A stretch of DNA of 64,000 nt from assembly GCF_000759835.1 (NCBI RefSeq), contig NZ_BBNB01000002.1, positions 372,001-436,000 on the forward strand, read 5' to 3'. The translations under genes and the position numbers were made by a program. Below, piece by piece: positions 8,338 through 16,921 of the stretch. This DNA comes from Citrobacter sedlakii NBRC 105722. GTDB taxonomy: Bacteria > Pseudomonadota > Gammaproteobacteria > Enterobacterales > Enterobacteriaceae. The notes under the pieces were generated by a model. It was given only the letters and a program-made list of their open reading frames with translations. It was not told where the DNA came from and ran no database searches. The stretch's first letter is position 1; each line of letters opens with the position of its first letter.

Positions 8338-9726
8338 TCACTTTTTTCGGGATAATTTAAACGCCACAAACAGGAACACCACCCACACCGGCAGCAGCAT
8401 CGCTGACAGACGCATCTCATCCATGGTGCACATCAGCACCAGGATCAGCGCCAGGAACGCGATACAGATATAGTTCCCCGCCGGATAGAGCAGCGATTTA
8501 AACTGCGTCTCGCGTCCCTTGCGGCGCATGGCGGCGCGAAAGCGCAGGTGCGCCAGGCAGATCATGATCCAGTTCAGCAGCAGCGTGGCGACAACCAGCG
8601 CCATCAGCAGACCAAAGGCCTCTTTCGGCAGCAGGTAGTTGATCAACACCACCAGCGAGGTAATCGCGCCGGAAAGGAACAGCGAATTGACCGGCACGCC
8701 GCGACGGCTGACGCGGGTGAGGAATTTCGGCGCGTTACCCTGCACCGAAAGACCAAACAGCATGCGGCTGTTGGAGTACACCCCGCTGTTATACACCGAC
8801 AGCGATGCCACCAGGATAACGAAGTTCAGCGCCGACGCCACCACGTTGCTGTTCAGATCGTGGAAAATCATCACGAACGGGCTGCTGTCGGATTTCACTT
8901 CCACCCACGGGTAGAGCGCCAGCAGCACCACCAGCGAGCCGATGTAGAACAGCAGAATACGGTACACCACCTGGTTGACCGCTTTCGGTATGCTTTTGTG
9001 CGGGTCGCGCGCTTCCGCCGCGGTGATGCCAATCAGCTCCAGCCCGCCGAAGGAGAACATGATCACCGCCAGCGAGAGGATCAGCCCTTTCCAGCCGGTC
9101 GCCAGGAAGCCGCCGTGCTGCCACAGATTGTCGAGGGTCGCCCGCTCGCCGCCGTGGCCGGAGAACAGCAGCCACAGGCCAAAGCCGATCATGCCGATAA
9201 TCGCCAGCACCTTGATCAGCGCGAACCAGAACTCGGTTTCGCCATACAGGCGCACGTTCACGAGGTTAACGGCGTTAATAATGATGAAGAAGGCCGCGGC
9301 CCAAATCCATGTCGGCACGTCCGGCAGCCAGTACTGCATATAGATGCCTGCGGCGGTCAGCTCGGCCATTCCCACCAGCACAAACATTACCCAGTAGTTC
9401 CAGCCGGAAAGGAAGCCTGCGAACGGGCCCCAGTATTTATACGCAAAGTGAGCGAACGAGCCTGACACCGGCTCTTCAACGACCATCTCGCCGAGCTGGC
9501 GCATGATCAGGAAGGCGATGATCCCGGCGATACCGTAACCAAGCAGAACCGCCGGGCCGGCCATCTGAATGGCGGGGCCGATACCGAGAAACAGCCCGGT
9601 ACCGATCGCGCCGCCAAGAGCAATTAACTGAATATGTCGATTTTGCAAACCACGTTGCAGCGTCGGATTCTGATCCGACGCGGCTTCAGCGCAACCACGG
9701 CCTGAAGCGGATGACGCGTCTTTCAC
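8338..9726 (-). CDS. pheP: Phenylalanine:H+ symporter PheP
   Basis: The 462-residue amino-acid/polyamine permease with 12 predicted helices matches E. coli PheP closely. The AAT-family signature HIQLIALGGAIGTGLFLGIG lies at about residues 30-50. It imports phenylalanine with high affinity, driven by protons. Its N-terminus differs slightly from K-12 (SASGRGCAEAASDQN). It starts at GTG 9726 behind AGGGGTAGGGC. Its position left of the cus region and right of ybdG matches E. coli, with accessory genes inserted on both sides. I saw no clear TyrR box in the roughly 100-bp upstream gap. Confidence 0.96.
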   Translation of the reverse strand: MKDASSASGRGCAEAASDQNPTLQRGLQNRHIQLIALGGAIGTGLFLGIGPAIQMAGPAVLLGYGIAGIIAFLIMRQLGEMVVEEPVSGSFAHFAYKYWGPFAGFLSGWNYWVMFVLVGMAELTAAGIYMQYWLPDVPTWIWAAAFFIIINAVNLVNVRLYGETEFWFALIKVLAIIGMIGFGLWLLFSGHGGERATLDNLWQHGGFLATGWKGLILSLAVIMFSFGGLELIGITAAEARDPHKSIPKAVNQVVYRILLFYIGSLVVLLALYPWVEVKSDSSPFVMIFHDLNSNVVASALNFVILVASLSVYNSGVYSNSRMLFGLSVQGNAPKFLTRVSRRGVPVNSLFLSGAITSLVVLINYLLPKEAFGLLMALVVATLLLNWIMICLAHLRFRAAMRRKGRETQFKSLLYPAGNYICIAFLALILVLMCTMDEMRLSAMLLPVWVVFLFVAFKLSRKK

Positions 9727-9792
9727 GCCCTACCCCTGTCTCTTTTTTAGAAGGGGCACGTTTTAACACTTCATGCTGGAGGTAGCAAGTTT

Positions 9793-9820
9793 AACGCCGG
9801 GCTACCGCATGCGCCCGGCG
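9793..9820. repeat. REP-like palindrome
   Basis: CGCCGGGC ... GCCCGGCG forms a strong hairpin between the pheP start and the phoX-like stop, in the style of enterobacterial REP elements. Confidence 0.55.
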
Positions 9821-9828
9821 GATAAACG

Positions 9829-11802
9829 TTACGACCCGATGATCCCACCGTCCGCTTTGGTAATCACCACCGTTGACGATCGCGGGCGGCCGTTCGGGCT
9901 GGCGTCAGGCCAGTTAGAAACGGCGCGCGGATTGGCCGGATCGGTAATATCATCCCCGCCCTCTCCCGGATGCTGAATGTTAATAAACAGCGTGCGGTTG
10001 TCCGGCGTAAACGCAATGCCGGTGATTTCGCACCCGCGCGGGCCGGTCAGGAAGCGGCGATACTCATTGGTGCCCGGAATGGTTGCCACCATCTGGTTAT
10101 TGCCCATCCCCTCGTACGCTTTCTTATTGATGGTGCTGGAGGAGACATCGGTCTGGATCCACAATACGCCCTGGTGATCGAACGACAGCCCATCCGGGCT
10201 GCCGAACGCCGCGCCCTGCATGGAGCCTTTAGACTTAGGATCGTCGCCGTCGGTGCGTCCTGCCATGACCAGAATATCCCACCTGAAGCGAGCGGCAGCA
10301 GGGTCGGCGCCGTCTTCGTGCCAGTGCATAATATGACCAAACACGTTGTTGGCGCGCGGGTTGGCGGCATCGACCGGCGCCTTGCCCTCCTTCCCGCGAT
10401 CGCTGTTGTTGGTGAGCGTACAGTAGACGCTGCCGCTGGCGTGCGGATCGACGGCTATCCACTCGGGGCGATCCATTTTCGTCGCCCCCACCACGTCGGC
10501 CGCCAGGCGGGTTTTAATCAGCAGATCGCCCTGGCTTTCGAAACCGTTGCTTTTATCCAGCCCATTTTGCCCGAAGATCAGCGGCAGCCAGTCGCCGCTC
10601 CCCTCCTCGTTGAACCGGGCAACGTACAGCGTGCCGGACGTCAGCAGGTTCATATTGGCTTCACGGTTCGCGGGATCGTATTTTTTGTCCGAGACAAATT
10701 TATAGATGTACTCAAATTTCTGGTCGTCCCCCATGTAGACCACCACGCGGTTATCGGCGGCGAGCGTGACGGCAGCGCCCTCATGCTTGAAGCGGCCCAA
10801 AGCGGTATGCTTGCGCGGCGTGGAGGTGGGGTCGTAGGGATCAATTTCTACCACCCAGCCGAAACGGTTGGGCTCGTTAGGGGTTTTATCGACGCTGAAG
10901 CGGTCATCCACCTCGTTCCAGCGGTAGGATTCATCGCTGTCGCTGATGCCGTAGCGTTTTTCCATCGGGTTGAGGTCGGCTTTTTTGACAAAAATATCCG
11001 ACCAGTTCTCCTCGCAGGTGAGATAAGTGCCCCACGGCGTATGGCCGTTGGCGCAGTTTTGCATCGTGCCCAGCACGCGTTCCCCCTGCGGGTCGGCGGC
11101 AGTTTTCATTAAGTCCTGATGCCGCGCCGGGCCGGTAAGCTGCATTGGCGTATTGACGGTAATACGGCGCGCGAACGAAGACGGACGAACCACCTCCCAG
11201 CCGCTGCCCGCTTTTTTCACTTCCACCACCGACACGCCCATCGCGTTCTGCCCCTTGCGGGCCTTGTCGAGGCTCCAGTTCGCCGTACCGTCGGTAAACA
11301 GCATTCCGTTGTCGATGTATTCATGGTTCATCGCCAGCAGGCCATGCTCCGGGTTTTGCTCCCCCTGCGGCAGGCTGAACCACGCCATGCCGTCGTGGTG
11401 CATGCCCGCCTGCACGGCCTGTTCGTCCGTGGTGTTGCTGGCATCCGGCTTAAATGCCGGCATACTGTTTTTGATCCCCGTCGGGTCTCCCCAGCGATAG
11501 AACGGGCGGGCAATATAGCCTTCCGGTACCCTTACCGTGTCTTCCGTTGAGACAGCGATACTGGTAAACCCAAGCGACACGGCTTTGGCCAGCGCGGAAG
11601 GCTTCGATACCGCGGCAACGGCATTTTCGGGTTTGATCAGAAAGGGGAATGAAACGGCAGCTCCCGCAACGGCGCCCGCCTGTAAAAAACGGCGACGGGA
11701 GAGAAATACCTCCGCCACCTCAGAGAATACCGGGTTAGCGCTGCGGTTGTTGATATCGTCACGATGTTCTTTTTTAAAAACGGATTTGAGGGGTCTGCCC
11801 AT
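9829..11802 (-). CDS. PhoX-type (DUF839) Tat-exported alkaline phosphatase
   Basis: The protein has 657 residues. A twin-arginine signal is visible at residues 35-40 (SRRRFL), followed by a hydrophobic Ala-rich stretch, so it is exported folded by Tat. The PhoX/DUF839 hallmark CANGHTPWGTYLTCEEN ends near residue 266 (C263, E264, E265). In PhoX enzymes these residues help hold an iron-calcium cofactor that cleaves phosphomonoesters. The start at 11802 has AGGAAG upstream. A Pho-box-like promoter precedes it and supports induction by phosphate starvation. It lies downstream of a TonB receptor gene on the same strand but has its own promoter. E. coli K-12 has no gene here, so this is accessory. 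Substrate range is unknown. Confidence 0.88.
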   Translation of the reverse strand: MGRPLKSVFKKEHRDDINNRSANPVFSEVAEVFLSRRRFLQAGAVAGAAVSFPFLIKPENAVAAVSKPSALAKAVSLGFTSIAVSTEDTVRVPEGYIARPFYRWGDPTGIKNSMPAFKPDASNTTDEQAVQAGMHHDGMAWFSLPQGEQNPEHGLLAMNHEYIDNGMLFTDGTANWSLDKARKGQNAMGVSVVEVKKAGSGWEVVRPSSFARRITVNTPMQLTGPARHQDLMKTAADPQGERVLGTMQNCANGHTPWGTYLTCEENWSDIFVKKADLNPMEKRYGISDSDESYRWNEVDDRFSVDKTPNEPNRFGWVVEIDPYDPTSTPRKHTALGRFKHEGAAVTLAADNRVVVYMGDDQKFEYIYKFVSDKKYDPANREANMNLLTSGTLYVARFNEEGSGDWLPLIFGQNGLDKSNGFESQGDLLIKTRLAADVVGATKMDRPEWIAVDPHASGSVYCTLTNNSDRGKEGKAPVDAANPRANNVFGHIMHWHEDGADPAAARFRWDILVMAGRTDGDDPKSKGSMQGAAFGSPDGLSFDHQGVLWIQTDVSSSTINKKAYEGMGNNQMVATIPGTNEYRRFLTGPRGCEITGIAFTPDNRTLFINIQHPGEGGDDITDPANPRAVSNWPDASPNGRPRSSTVVITKADGGIIGS

Positions 11803-11845
11803 AGCGGCTTCCTGTCATTGGTCAAGAGGTAAAGAGTTGGCGACC

Positions 11846-11879
11846 AGTGTAAGAAGCTTTTGTTACATTTTCATAACAA
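11846..11879 (-). promoter_or_regulatory. Pho-box-like PhoB site and -10 for the phoX-type gene
   Basis: On the minus strand TTGTTATGAAAATGTAAC (11879-11862) has two 7-mers spaced by four bases, the PhoB layout CTGTCAT-N4-CTGTCAC, each matching at 5 of 7 positions. Ten bases further on is TACACT (11851-11846) as a -10. Spacing from Pho box to -10 of 10-11 bp is the usual geometry, with the box replacing the -35. Confidence 0.62.
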
Positions 11880-11925
11880 TGAGATGGGGTTGGGGCATCC
11901 CTGCCCCGGATAACGAGGTGGAACC

Positions 11926-14109
11926 TCAGAACTCGTAGCCCACCGAAACCTTAAAGGTTCGCGGTTCGCCCTGCGTGATATAGGTGCCGGAATCGTCCAC
12001 GCTCGCCCAGTAGTTCTCGTTGGTGACGTTATCAATACCGGCACGAACCACCATTTGATTCTGACTCTGGTTGACAGCAAAACGATAGCGCACGCCGAGA
12101 TCCAGCGTGGTGTAGTCATTAAGCTTTTTGCTGTTGGCCAGATCGGCATACTGCGAACCGGAATGATTCACCCGCGCGGTGGCGGTAAGCCCTTCAACCG
12201 GTTTAATGTCATACTCCGCGCCGAGTACCGCATAGAAGTTCGGAACACCAATCGCCTCATTCCCCTGATTCACCCCGTTGTTGGTTTTGGTCAGCGTTGC
12301 CTGCAGCCAGGTGGCGCTGGCGTTCAGACGCAGCCCCAGCGTCGGTTCGCCGAATACGTTCAGCTCCACGCCGCGGTTACGCTGTTCTGCATCCAGCCCG
12401 TAATGTTTGGTTTCACTGTCGAGGATGGCCGTCGGCATTTTTATCTCAAACAGCGCCAGCGAGCCGCCCACGCGGCCAAAGTCCGCCTTCACGCCGACCT
12501 CATTTTGCTTAGAATGTACGATGCCGGTGCTCTGACCGTAGTTAACGGCGGTGTTGGGCGCAGTTTTTCCCGGCTGTAGCGCTTCGGTATGGTTGGCGTA
12601 GAGCGAGATTTCCTCCCACGGTTTATAAACCACGCCATAGGTTGGCATCCAGCGGCTGCCGTCAAAACCGTCAGCGGGGTTTTCCGCCCCTGTCATTTTG
12701 TCATAACCGCGAATCACCACCTTCTGATGGCGGGCACCGACGGTGAACAACAGTTTGACGTCGAATACGCCCAGCGTATCGCTCAGCAACCAGCCTTGTG
12801 TGCGGGTACGCCCGCTGGTTCGGGGGTCGCTATAATCTCCCCCCTTCCCGTTCGAGTTTGTGCTGTCCGGAGCGGCCACCCCGCCGTTGTGATAAATATT
12901 GGTGTACGGATTCTCCGCCGTTTTCGACATTTTCCACGCGATCTTTTCGTTTTTGCTTTGCGCCGAATAACCAACGTTCACCTTGTGCGAAACAAAGCCA
13001 GTGTCGAACTGCCCGCGAAGGCCAGCCATTCCGCTCACTGTGTCGCTAATGCGATTGGTGTCGAGTCGGCTGACCATGGCCCTGCCGCTCTTGTCCAACA
13101 GCTTCGGCGCGCTGTAGATGCCTTCTTCGTGCGCGTGCTGCGCGCCGAGACCGGTATACGCCGTCCAGCTGTCGGTGATGTCGTACTCGCTACGCCACAT
13201 CCCGAACGTGTTGTCGATATCGCTGTAGGCCCACTTCTGCGAGAAATTGCGGTTATTGTTCGGGGGGGCAGGAATGAAATCGACCACGGAGATATTGACG
13301 CTGGTCGGGCTGCCGTGGAAGGTTTTTTTCTGATAGCCCAGATCCAGCGAGGTGCGGAAATTGTCGCCTTTGTAATCCAGACCGGAAGAAAGCAGCGTGG
13401 TACGGCGGCGGTCATCAGTAATGGTCGTTTCACCTTCGCGGTGAACCAGGTTCACGCGCGCGCCGAACTGGTCGTTGTCGCCAAAGCGACGGCCTGCATC
13501 GAGCGTGGCGCCAATCTGTGAATCGGAGGTGTAGTCCACGCCCACTTTCGCCTGCGGCGCGTCGCCCGCATGCTTTGGCTCAAGGTTGATCATCCCGCCC
13601 ACGCCGGAGCTTGCCGCGCCGTTCATCAGGGCATTTGCCCCTTTGAAAATTTCAATGCGCTCGACCATCTGGGCATCCACTACCTGACGCGGCAGCACGC
13701 CGGACAGTCCGCCAAAGGTCATGTCATCGCCGTCAAACTTCAGGCCGCGAATGCGGAAGGTTTCGGCGCTGTTGCCGTACCCCTGAACGTACTGTACGCC
13801 CGCGTCGTTAGCCACCACGTCAGCAATGGTTTTTGCCTGCTGATCCTCCACCAGCTTCGCGGTGTAGCTGATGATGCTGAACGGCACATCCATGGCGTTC
13901 TGCTGACCGAGCATCCCCAGCCTGCCGCCGTTAGCAACCTGACCGTCAAGAAACGCAGGCATCGGCGTGTCGCCACCGGGAACGAAGTCGCCGCGCGTGG
14001 CCGCCTGCACTACGATGGTGTCTTCCGGGTTAACCGCCTTTTCTGCCGCCCATGCGGAGACTGAGAGCGCGCTGACCGTCAGCGCCAGAGCTGTTTTGGT
14101 GTTGTTCAT
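11926..14109 (-). CDS. TonB-dependent outer-membrane receptor (siderophore/iron-compound type)
   Basis: From ATG 14109 the protein has 727 residues. It has a Sec signal peptide (residues 1-21, ending SAWA-A), a TonB-box-like DTIVVQA at 30-36, a plug domain with IADVVANDAGVQYVQGYGNSAETFRIRGL, and a long beta-barrel ending in Phe (VSVGYEF), the OMP C-terminal signature. It resembles the FhuA/FpvA-like siderophore receptor class rather than E. coli YncD. The start at 14109 is chosen for the signal peptide; a frame from 14151 would add 14 residues. It lies 60 bp after the YncE-like lipoprotein gene and probably shares its transcript and Fur-type control. The ligand is unknown. Confidence 0.88.
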   Translation of the reverse strand: MNNTKTALALTVSALSVSAWAAEKAVNPEDTIVVQAATRGDFVPGGDTPMPAFLDGQVANGGRLGMLGQQNAMDVPFSIISYTAKLVEDQQAKTIADVVANDAGVQYVQGYGNSAETFRIRGLKFDGDDMTFGGLSGVLPRQVVDAQMVERIEIFKGANALMNGAASSGVGGMINLEPKHAGDAPQAKVGVDYTSDSQIGATLDAGRRFGDNDQFGARVNLVHREGETTITDDRRRTTLLSSGLDYKGDNFRTSLDLGYQKKTFHGSPTSVNISVVDFIPAPPNNNRNFSQKWAYSDIDNTFGMWRSEYDITDSWTAYTGLGAQHAHEEGIYSAPKLLDKSGRAMVSRLDTNRISDTVSGMAGLRGQFDTGFVSHKVNVGYSAQSKNEKIAWKMSKTAENPYTNIYHNGGVAAPDSTNSNGKGGDYSDPRTSGRTRTQGWLLSDTLGVFDVKLLFTVGARHQKVVIRGYDKMTGAENPADGFDGSRWMPTYGVVYKPWEEISLYANHTEALQPGKTAPNTAVNYGQSTGIVHSKQNEVGVKADFGRVGGSLALFEIKMPTAILDSETKHYGLDAEQRNRGVELNVFGEPTLGLRLNASATWLQATLTKTNNGVNQGNEAIGVPNFYAVLGAEYDIKPVEGLTATARVNHSGSQYADLANSKKLNDYTTLDLGVRYRFAVNQSQNQMVVRAGIDNVTNENYWASVDDSGTYITQGEPRTFKVSVGYEF

Positions 14110-14168
14110 GTGAATGCCATAGAAATAAGAAAAAACGGTGCCGGACAGCATCCTGCCCGGCCTTGTTA

Positions 14169-15254
14169 TTATTTGTTCAGCGCAATGCGCACCACGCTGT
14201 CCGGCGCGTCGGTGGAATGGTCTTTATTGAATTTTTGCTTTACGGTGACGTAGAGGGTCTGACCATCCGCAGAAAGCAGCAGGCTGTTGGGATTCGGCGG
14301 CAGATCCCAGCTTTTTTTCAGGCGGTAATCAGTCGCGTTGAGGCTAAGCAATTTTCCGGATTCACGCTGGGTAATGTAGATCTCGTTACGTTTCGGGTTG
14401 AACGTCACGGCTAAGGAATCCCCCACGTCCAGTTGCTTCAGCACTTTGCCGCTGTGGATATCCAGCACCAGCGTGGTTTTGGCTTTCGAGTTGTCGGTAA
14501 CGAACAGACGACCGGTTTGCGGATCTTCCGCCATATTCAGCAGCAGAGCCGGTTTGTCGCCCAGTGGCTTCCAGCGCTTCTCGACGCGCTGATTGCGTGG
14601 GTTGATCACCAGGATCTCGCCGCCGCCGTTCGCGGCATAAATACGCTGCGTGGTGTCTGAGTAGTGCAATCCGGTCATCCATTTACCGGTGTTTTTGATG
14701 CGGGTTTTCAGCTTCAGCGTACCGGCGTCCACCACCCAAATCACTGCCGGATCGGCAACCGCGCCCACATACAGCAGCCCGTTATGCAGTAGCACCTGAC
14801 GGGCGCCGTAAGGGAAGCCTTCCGGGTTACGCTCCGGGAACAGAATCCGATTTTTGACTTTGCCGTCTGCGGTATTGATTGCGCTCAGCCCGCCGTCCAG
14901 CGAATTTGTGACATAAACCGTTTTCCCCTCCGCTGACATCGCCATACCGAAGTTTTTCAGATCGGTATGGCTGCGACCCAGAGTTTGCAGAGTGTTAGCA
15001 TCCAGCTTATAGACCACGCCGCCCTGCACGTCCTTAAAGCCTTCTGCGCTGGCGACGTACAGCGCATCGCCTGCCGGGTTTAGCGCCATTTCGTACAGGC
15101 CATCCGCCAGATCGCGCTTAATAAGATCCGTCGCAGCCGCTGACGCGGCCACATTTTCTGTCGTTGCCGGGGTCGCGGTGGCCGACGGCGTCGTGGCGCA
15201 GCCGGTTAACGCCGCCGCGATCAGCAGCGCGAGGACGGTGGTGGTCTTTTTCAT
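14169..15254 (-). CDS. YncE-like beta-propeller lipoprotein
   Basis: This 361-residue protein has a lipoprotein signal peptide (MKKTTTVLALLIAAALTGC, lipobox LTGC, C19). Alanine at +2 predicts outer-membrane sorting. The rest is a seven-bladed beta-propeller of YVTN type, with repeated blades such as EGKTVYVTNSLDGGLSAINTADG and NPKRNEIYITQRESGKLLSLNA. It resembles E. coli YncE over its length, but YncE has an ordinary cleaved signal and no lipobox. In E. coli yncE is iron-regulated and neighbours the TonB receptor gene yncD; here the pairing recurs with a different receptor. AAGGAA precedes the ATG. A periplasmic partner role for the receptor is inference. Confidence 0.85.
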   Translation of the reverse strand: MKKTTTVLALLIAAALTGCATTPSATATPATTENVAASAAATDLIKRDLADGLYEMALNPAGDALYVASAEGFKDVQGGVVYKLDANTLQTLGRSHTDLKNFGMAMSAEGKTVYVTNSLDGGLSAINTADGKVKNRILFPERNPEGFPYGARQVLLHNGLLYVGAVADPAVIWVVDAGTLKLKTRIKNTGKWMTGLHYSDTTQRIYAANGGGEILVINPRNQRVEKRWKPLGDKPALLLNMAEDPQTGRLFVTDNSKAKTTLVLDIHSGKVLKQLDVGDSLAVTFNPKRNEIYITQRESGKLLSLNATDYRLKKSWDLPPNPNSLLLSADGQTLYVTVKQKFNKDHSTDAPDSVVRIALNK

Positions 15255-15297
15255 GCCGGGTTCCTTACCGAAAGAGGTAATGCATTAAAATAATAAA

Positions 15298-15322
15298 GAG
15301 AATGAGAACTATACTTATTCTC
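15298..15322. promoter_or_regulatory. Fur-box-like inverted repeat
   Basis: GAGAATGAG and CTTATTCTC form 9-bp arms (one mismatch) around ACTATA[C], containing Fur hexamers GAGAAT and ATTCTC (consensus GATAAT / ATTATC). It lies 44-68 bp upstream of the lipoprotein-receptor operon, where Fur would block the promoter. The match is partial. Confidence 0.5.
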
Positions 15323-15554
15323 TTTTTCATCGCAAGCAAATTTCGCTTAAAAAAGACCCTTTTTGAAACAGGGGTTCGGAATGTGAGGAGTCCCACCGAA
15401 AAATGGGCGAATCGAGAATTTCTGCGAATTATTCTGGACGAAAAGGCATGACAGACCACAAAATGCAGATTGCTGTTTTTTCCATAAATATCAAAAGTAT
15501 GACTTAACCTAAATCGCGTCATTCTTGGGATGGTTACGCCAGGCTACGGGTGTC

Positions 15555-16730
15555 ATGAATAAGATCATTAAACGACTCGAAATCGTTAAAAGCGCTATCG
15601 AACTTGAAGATCAGCAGATTATCCAGCAGCAGCTTGTGCATTTAAAACAAGAGGCTGGCGATCCTGCTCTTTACGCCATTGCCCTCGCCATTGAATCGGG
15701 TCGATTCAGCGATGCCATGCGCGACATCGCCGCCTGGCTGCAAAATCAACGTGCCCTCACCCATTGGCAGGACCCGGCCATTGCCGCCAGCAAGCTGGAG
15801 CTTAAGGCGCTGGAAGCCCAGTTGCGCGAGCTGATCGACACCCGTAATACCCGCATTCAGATCCTCGACGAATTTAATGACCAGTATCACCTGCGTCTTG
15901 GCCCCTTGATGAGCCGGATTCTGGCGTTGCGCCAACAACTGGCGGCCAGCGCCCGGCGCAAACAGGAAGTGGAACGTCAACGGCGTGAAAAGGATTATCG
16001 TGCCTGCCAGCAGTATATTTCGCTGGCTATCGAAAGGTTAGCGCAGCTCAAACTGCAATGGATGGCGATAAGTTCAACCTCCCGCGAAGCCGTAACAGTG
16101 CGAGAGCGTATTCAGCAGCAAACGGAACTGATTGCCGATCTGCTCGCTGAAATCCGCGAGCTGGAAAGCGACGCCACCCACCATGATGACGGCGCGGCCC
16201 GTCAGGCGCAGGAAGACGCGGCCCATGAATATCAGGAATACCAGGAACAGCAGCAGGACGCCCTGCACCGTTTTGCCCGCGACCAGCGTCTTTCCGCAGA
16301 CGAACGCAGTGAGCTTAAGCGCCTGTGGCGACAAGCCAGCCGCCTGTGTCATCCTGACGTGGTCGCCGATGATCTTAAAGAGAAGGCGCATCAGATGATG
16401 GTGAAGCTTAACCTTGCGCGGCAGAATGCCGATCTGGCGGCAATTCGTTCGCTGCTTTCGCAGTTGCAAAGCGGTCTGGAGCCGATGATGGCCAGCGACA
16501 GGCTGAATAATCTGGAACATTTGCAGAAAAAAATTCGCCAGTTGCGCAGCCAGATAGAAGCGTTACTGAAAGAGATTGCGGAACTGGAAGCGGAAAACGC
16601 CTGGCGTCTGGCGACATCGGTACAGGACAAAGAAGCGTATTTCGCTGAGCAGGAGCGCGCATTAGCTGCGCTTCGCGATACGCTGGAAGTGCAGGTAAAA
16701 CACGTCGAGCAGGAACTGCTGGCAGGTTAA
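15555..16730 (+). CDS. Coiled-coil protein with internal J-domain
   Basis: The protein has 391 residues from ATG 15555; a TTG ten codons upstream lacks a better ribosome site. Most of it is charged, Gln/Glu-rich and predicted coiled-coil (about residues 65-245 and 310-390). Between the coils is a J-domain-like helical hairpin: KRLWRQASRLCHPDVV with an intact HPD at 266-268, then DLKEKAHQMMVKLNLARQNADLAAIRSLL. HPD is the tripeptide that stimulates DnaK-type ATPases. There is no signal peptide, Gly/Phe region or zinc finger, so it is a class-C-type J protein, presumably cytoplasmic. I do not recognise a named homologue and give no pathway. It is monocistronic with a strong terminator behind it. 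Confidence 0.8.
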   Translation: MNKIIKRLEIVKSAIELEDQQIIQQQLVHLKQEAGDPALYAIALAIESGRFSDAMRDIAAWLQNQRALTHWQDPAIAASKLELKALEAQLRELIDTRNTRIQILDEFNDQYHLRLGPLMSRILALRQQLAASARRKQEVERQRREKDYRACQQYISLAIERLAQLKLQWMAISSTSREAVTVRERIQQQTELIADLLAEIRELESDATHHDDGAARQAQEDAAHEYQEYQEQQQDALHRFARDQRLSADERSELKRLWRQASRLCHPDVVADDLKEKAHQMMVKLNLARQNADLAAIRSLLSQLQSGLEPMMASDRLNNLEHLQKKIRQLRSQIEALLKEIAELEAENAWRLATSVQDKEAYFAEQERALAALRDTLEVQVKHVEQELLAG

Positions 16731-16851
16731 CCGCAACGTTTTGTCGGTGTGTTACAAAATCCCTGCTGTTGGGTTGAAGCCCCGATAAACGCCTCAATTG
16801 GCATTAAGAAAACGTTTTAAGCGGCATACGGCTTAGCGCAACTCTACGCAG

Positions 16852-16882
16852 AATCCCTCAGTGATGCAGAGGGATTTTTTTT
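16852..16882 (+). terminator. Rho-independent terminator of the J-domain gene
   Basis: A perfect 8-bp stem AATCCCTC / GAGGGATT with a 9-nt loop is followed by TTTTTT, 122 bp after the stop codon. Confidence 0.9.
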
Positions 16883-16921
16883 CCCGTGGAGTCATCTGAA
16901 CGCACAGCCATTTACTCTGTA

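Noticed and set aside
9727-9792. A TyrR box upstream of pheP
   Set aside because: The TGTAAA-N6-TTTACA pattern was not found; only a weak T-rich stretch is present.
11803-11845. A single operon running from the lipoprotein gene through the receptor into the PhoX-type gene
   Set aside because: The roughly 120-bp gap carries a good Pho-type promoter; read-through is possible but not needed.
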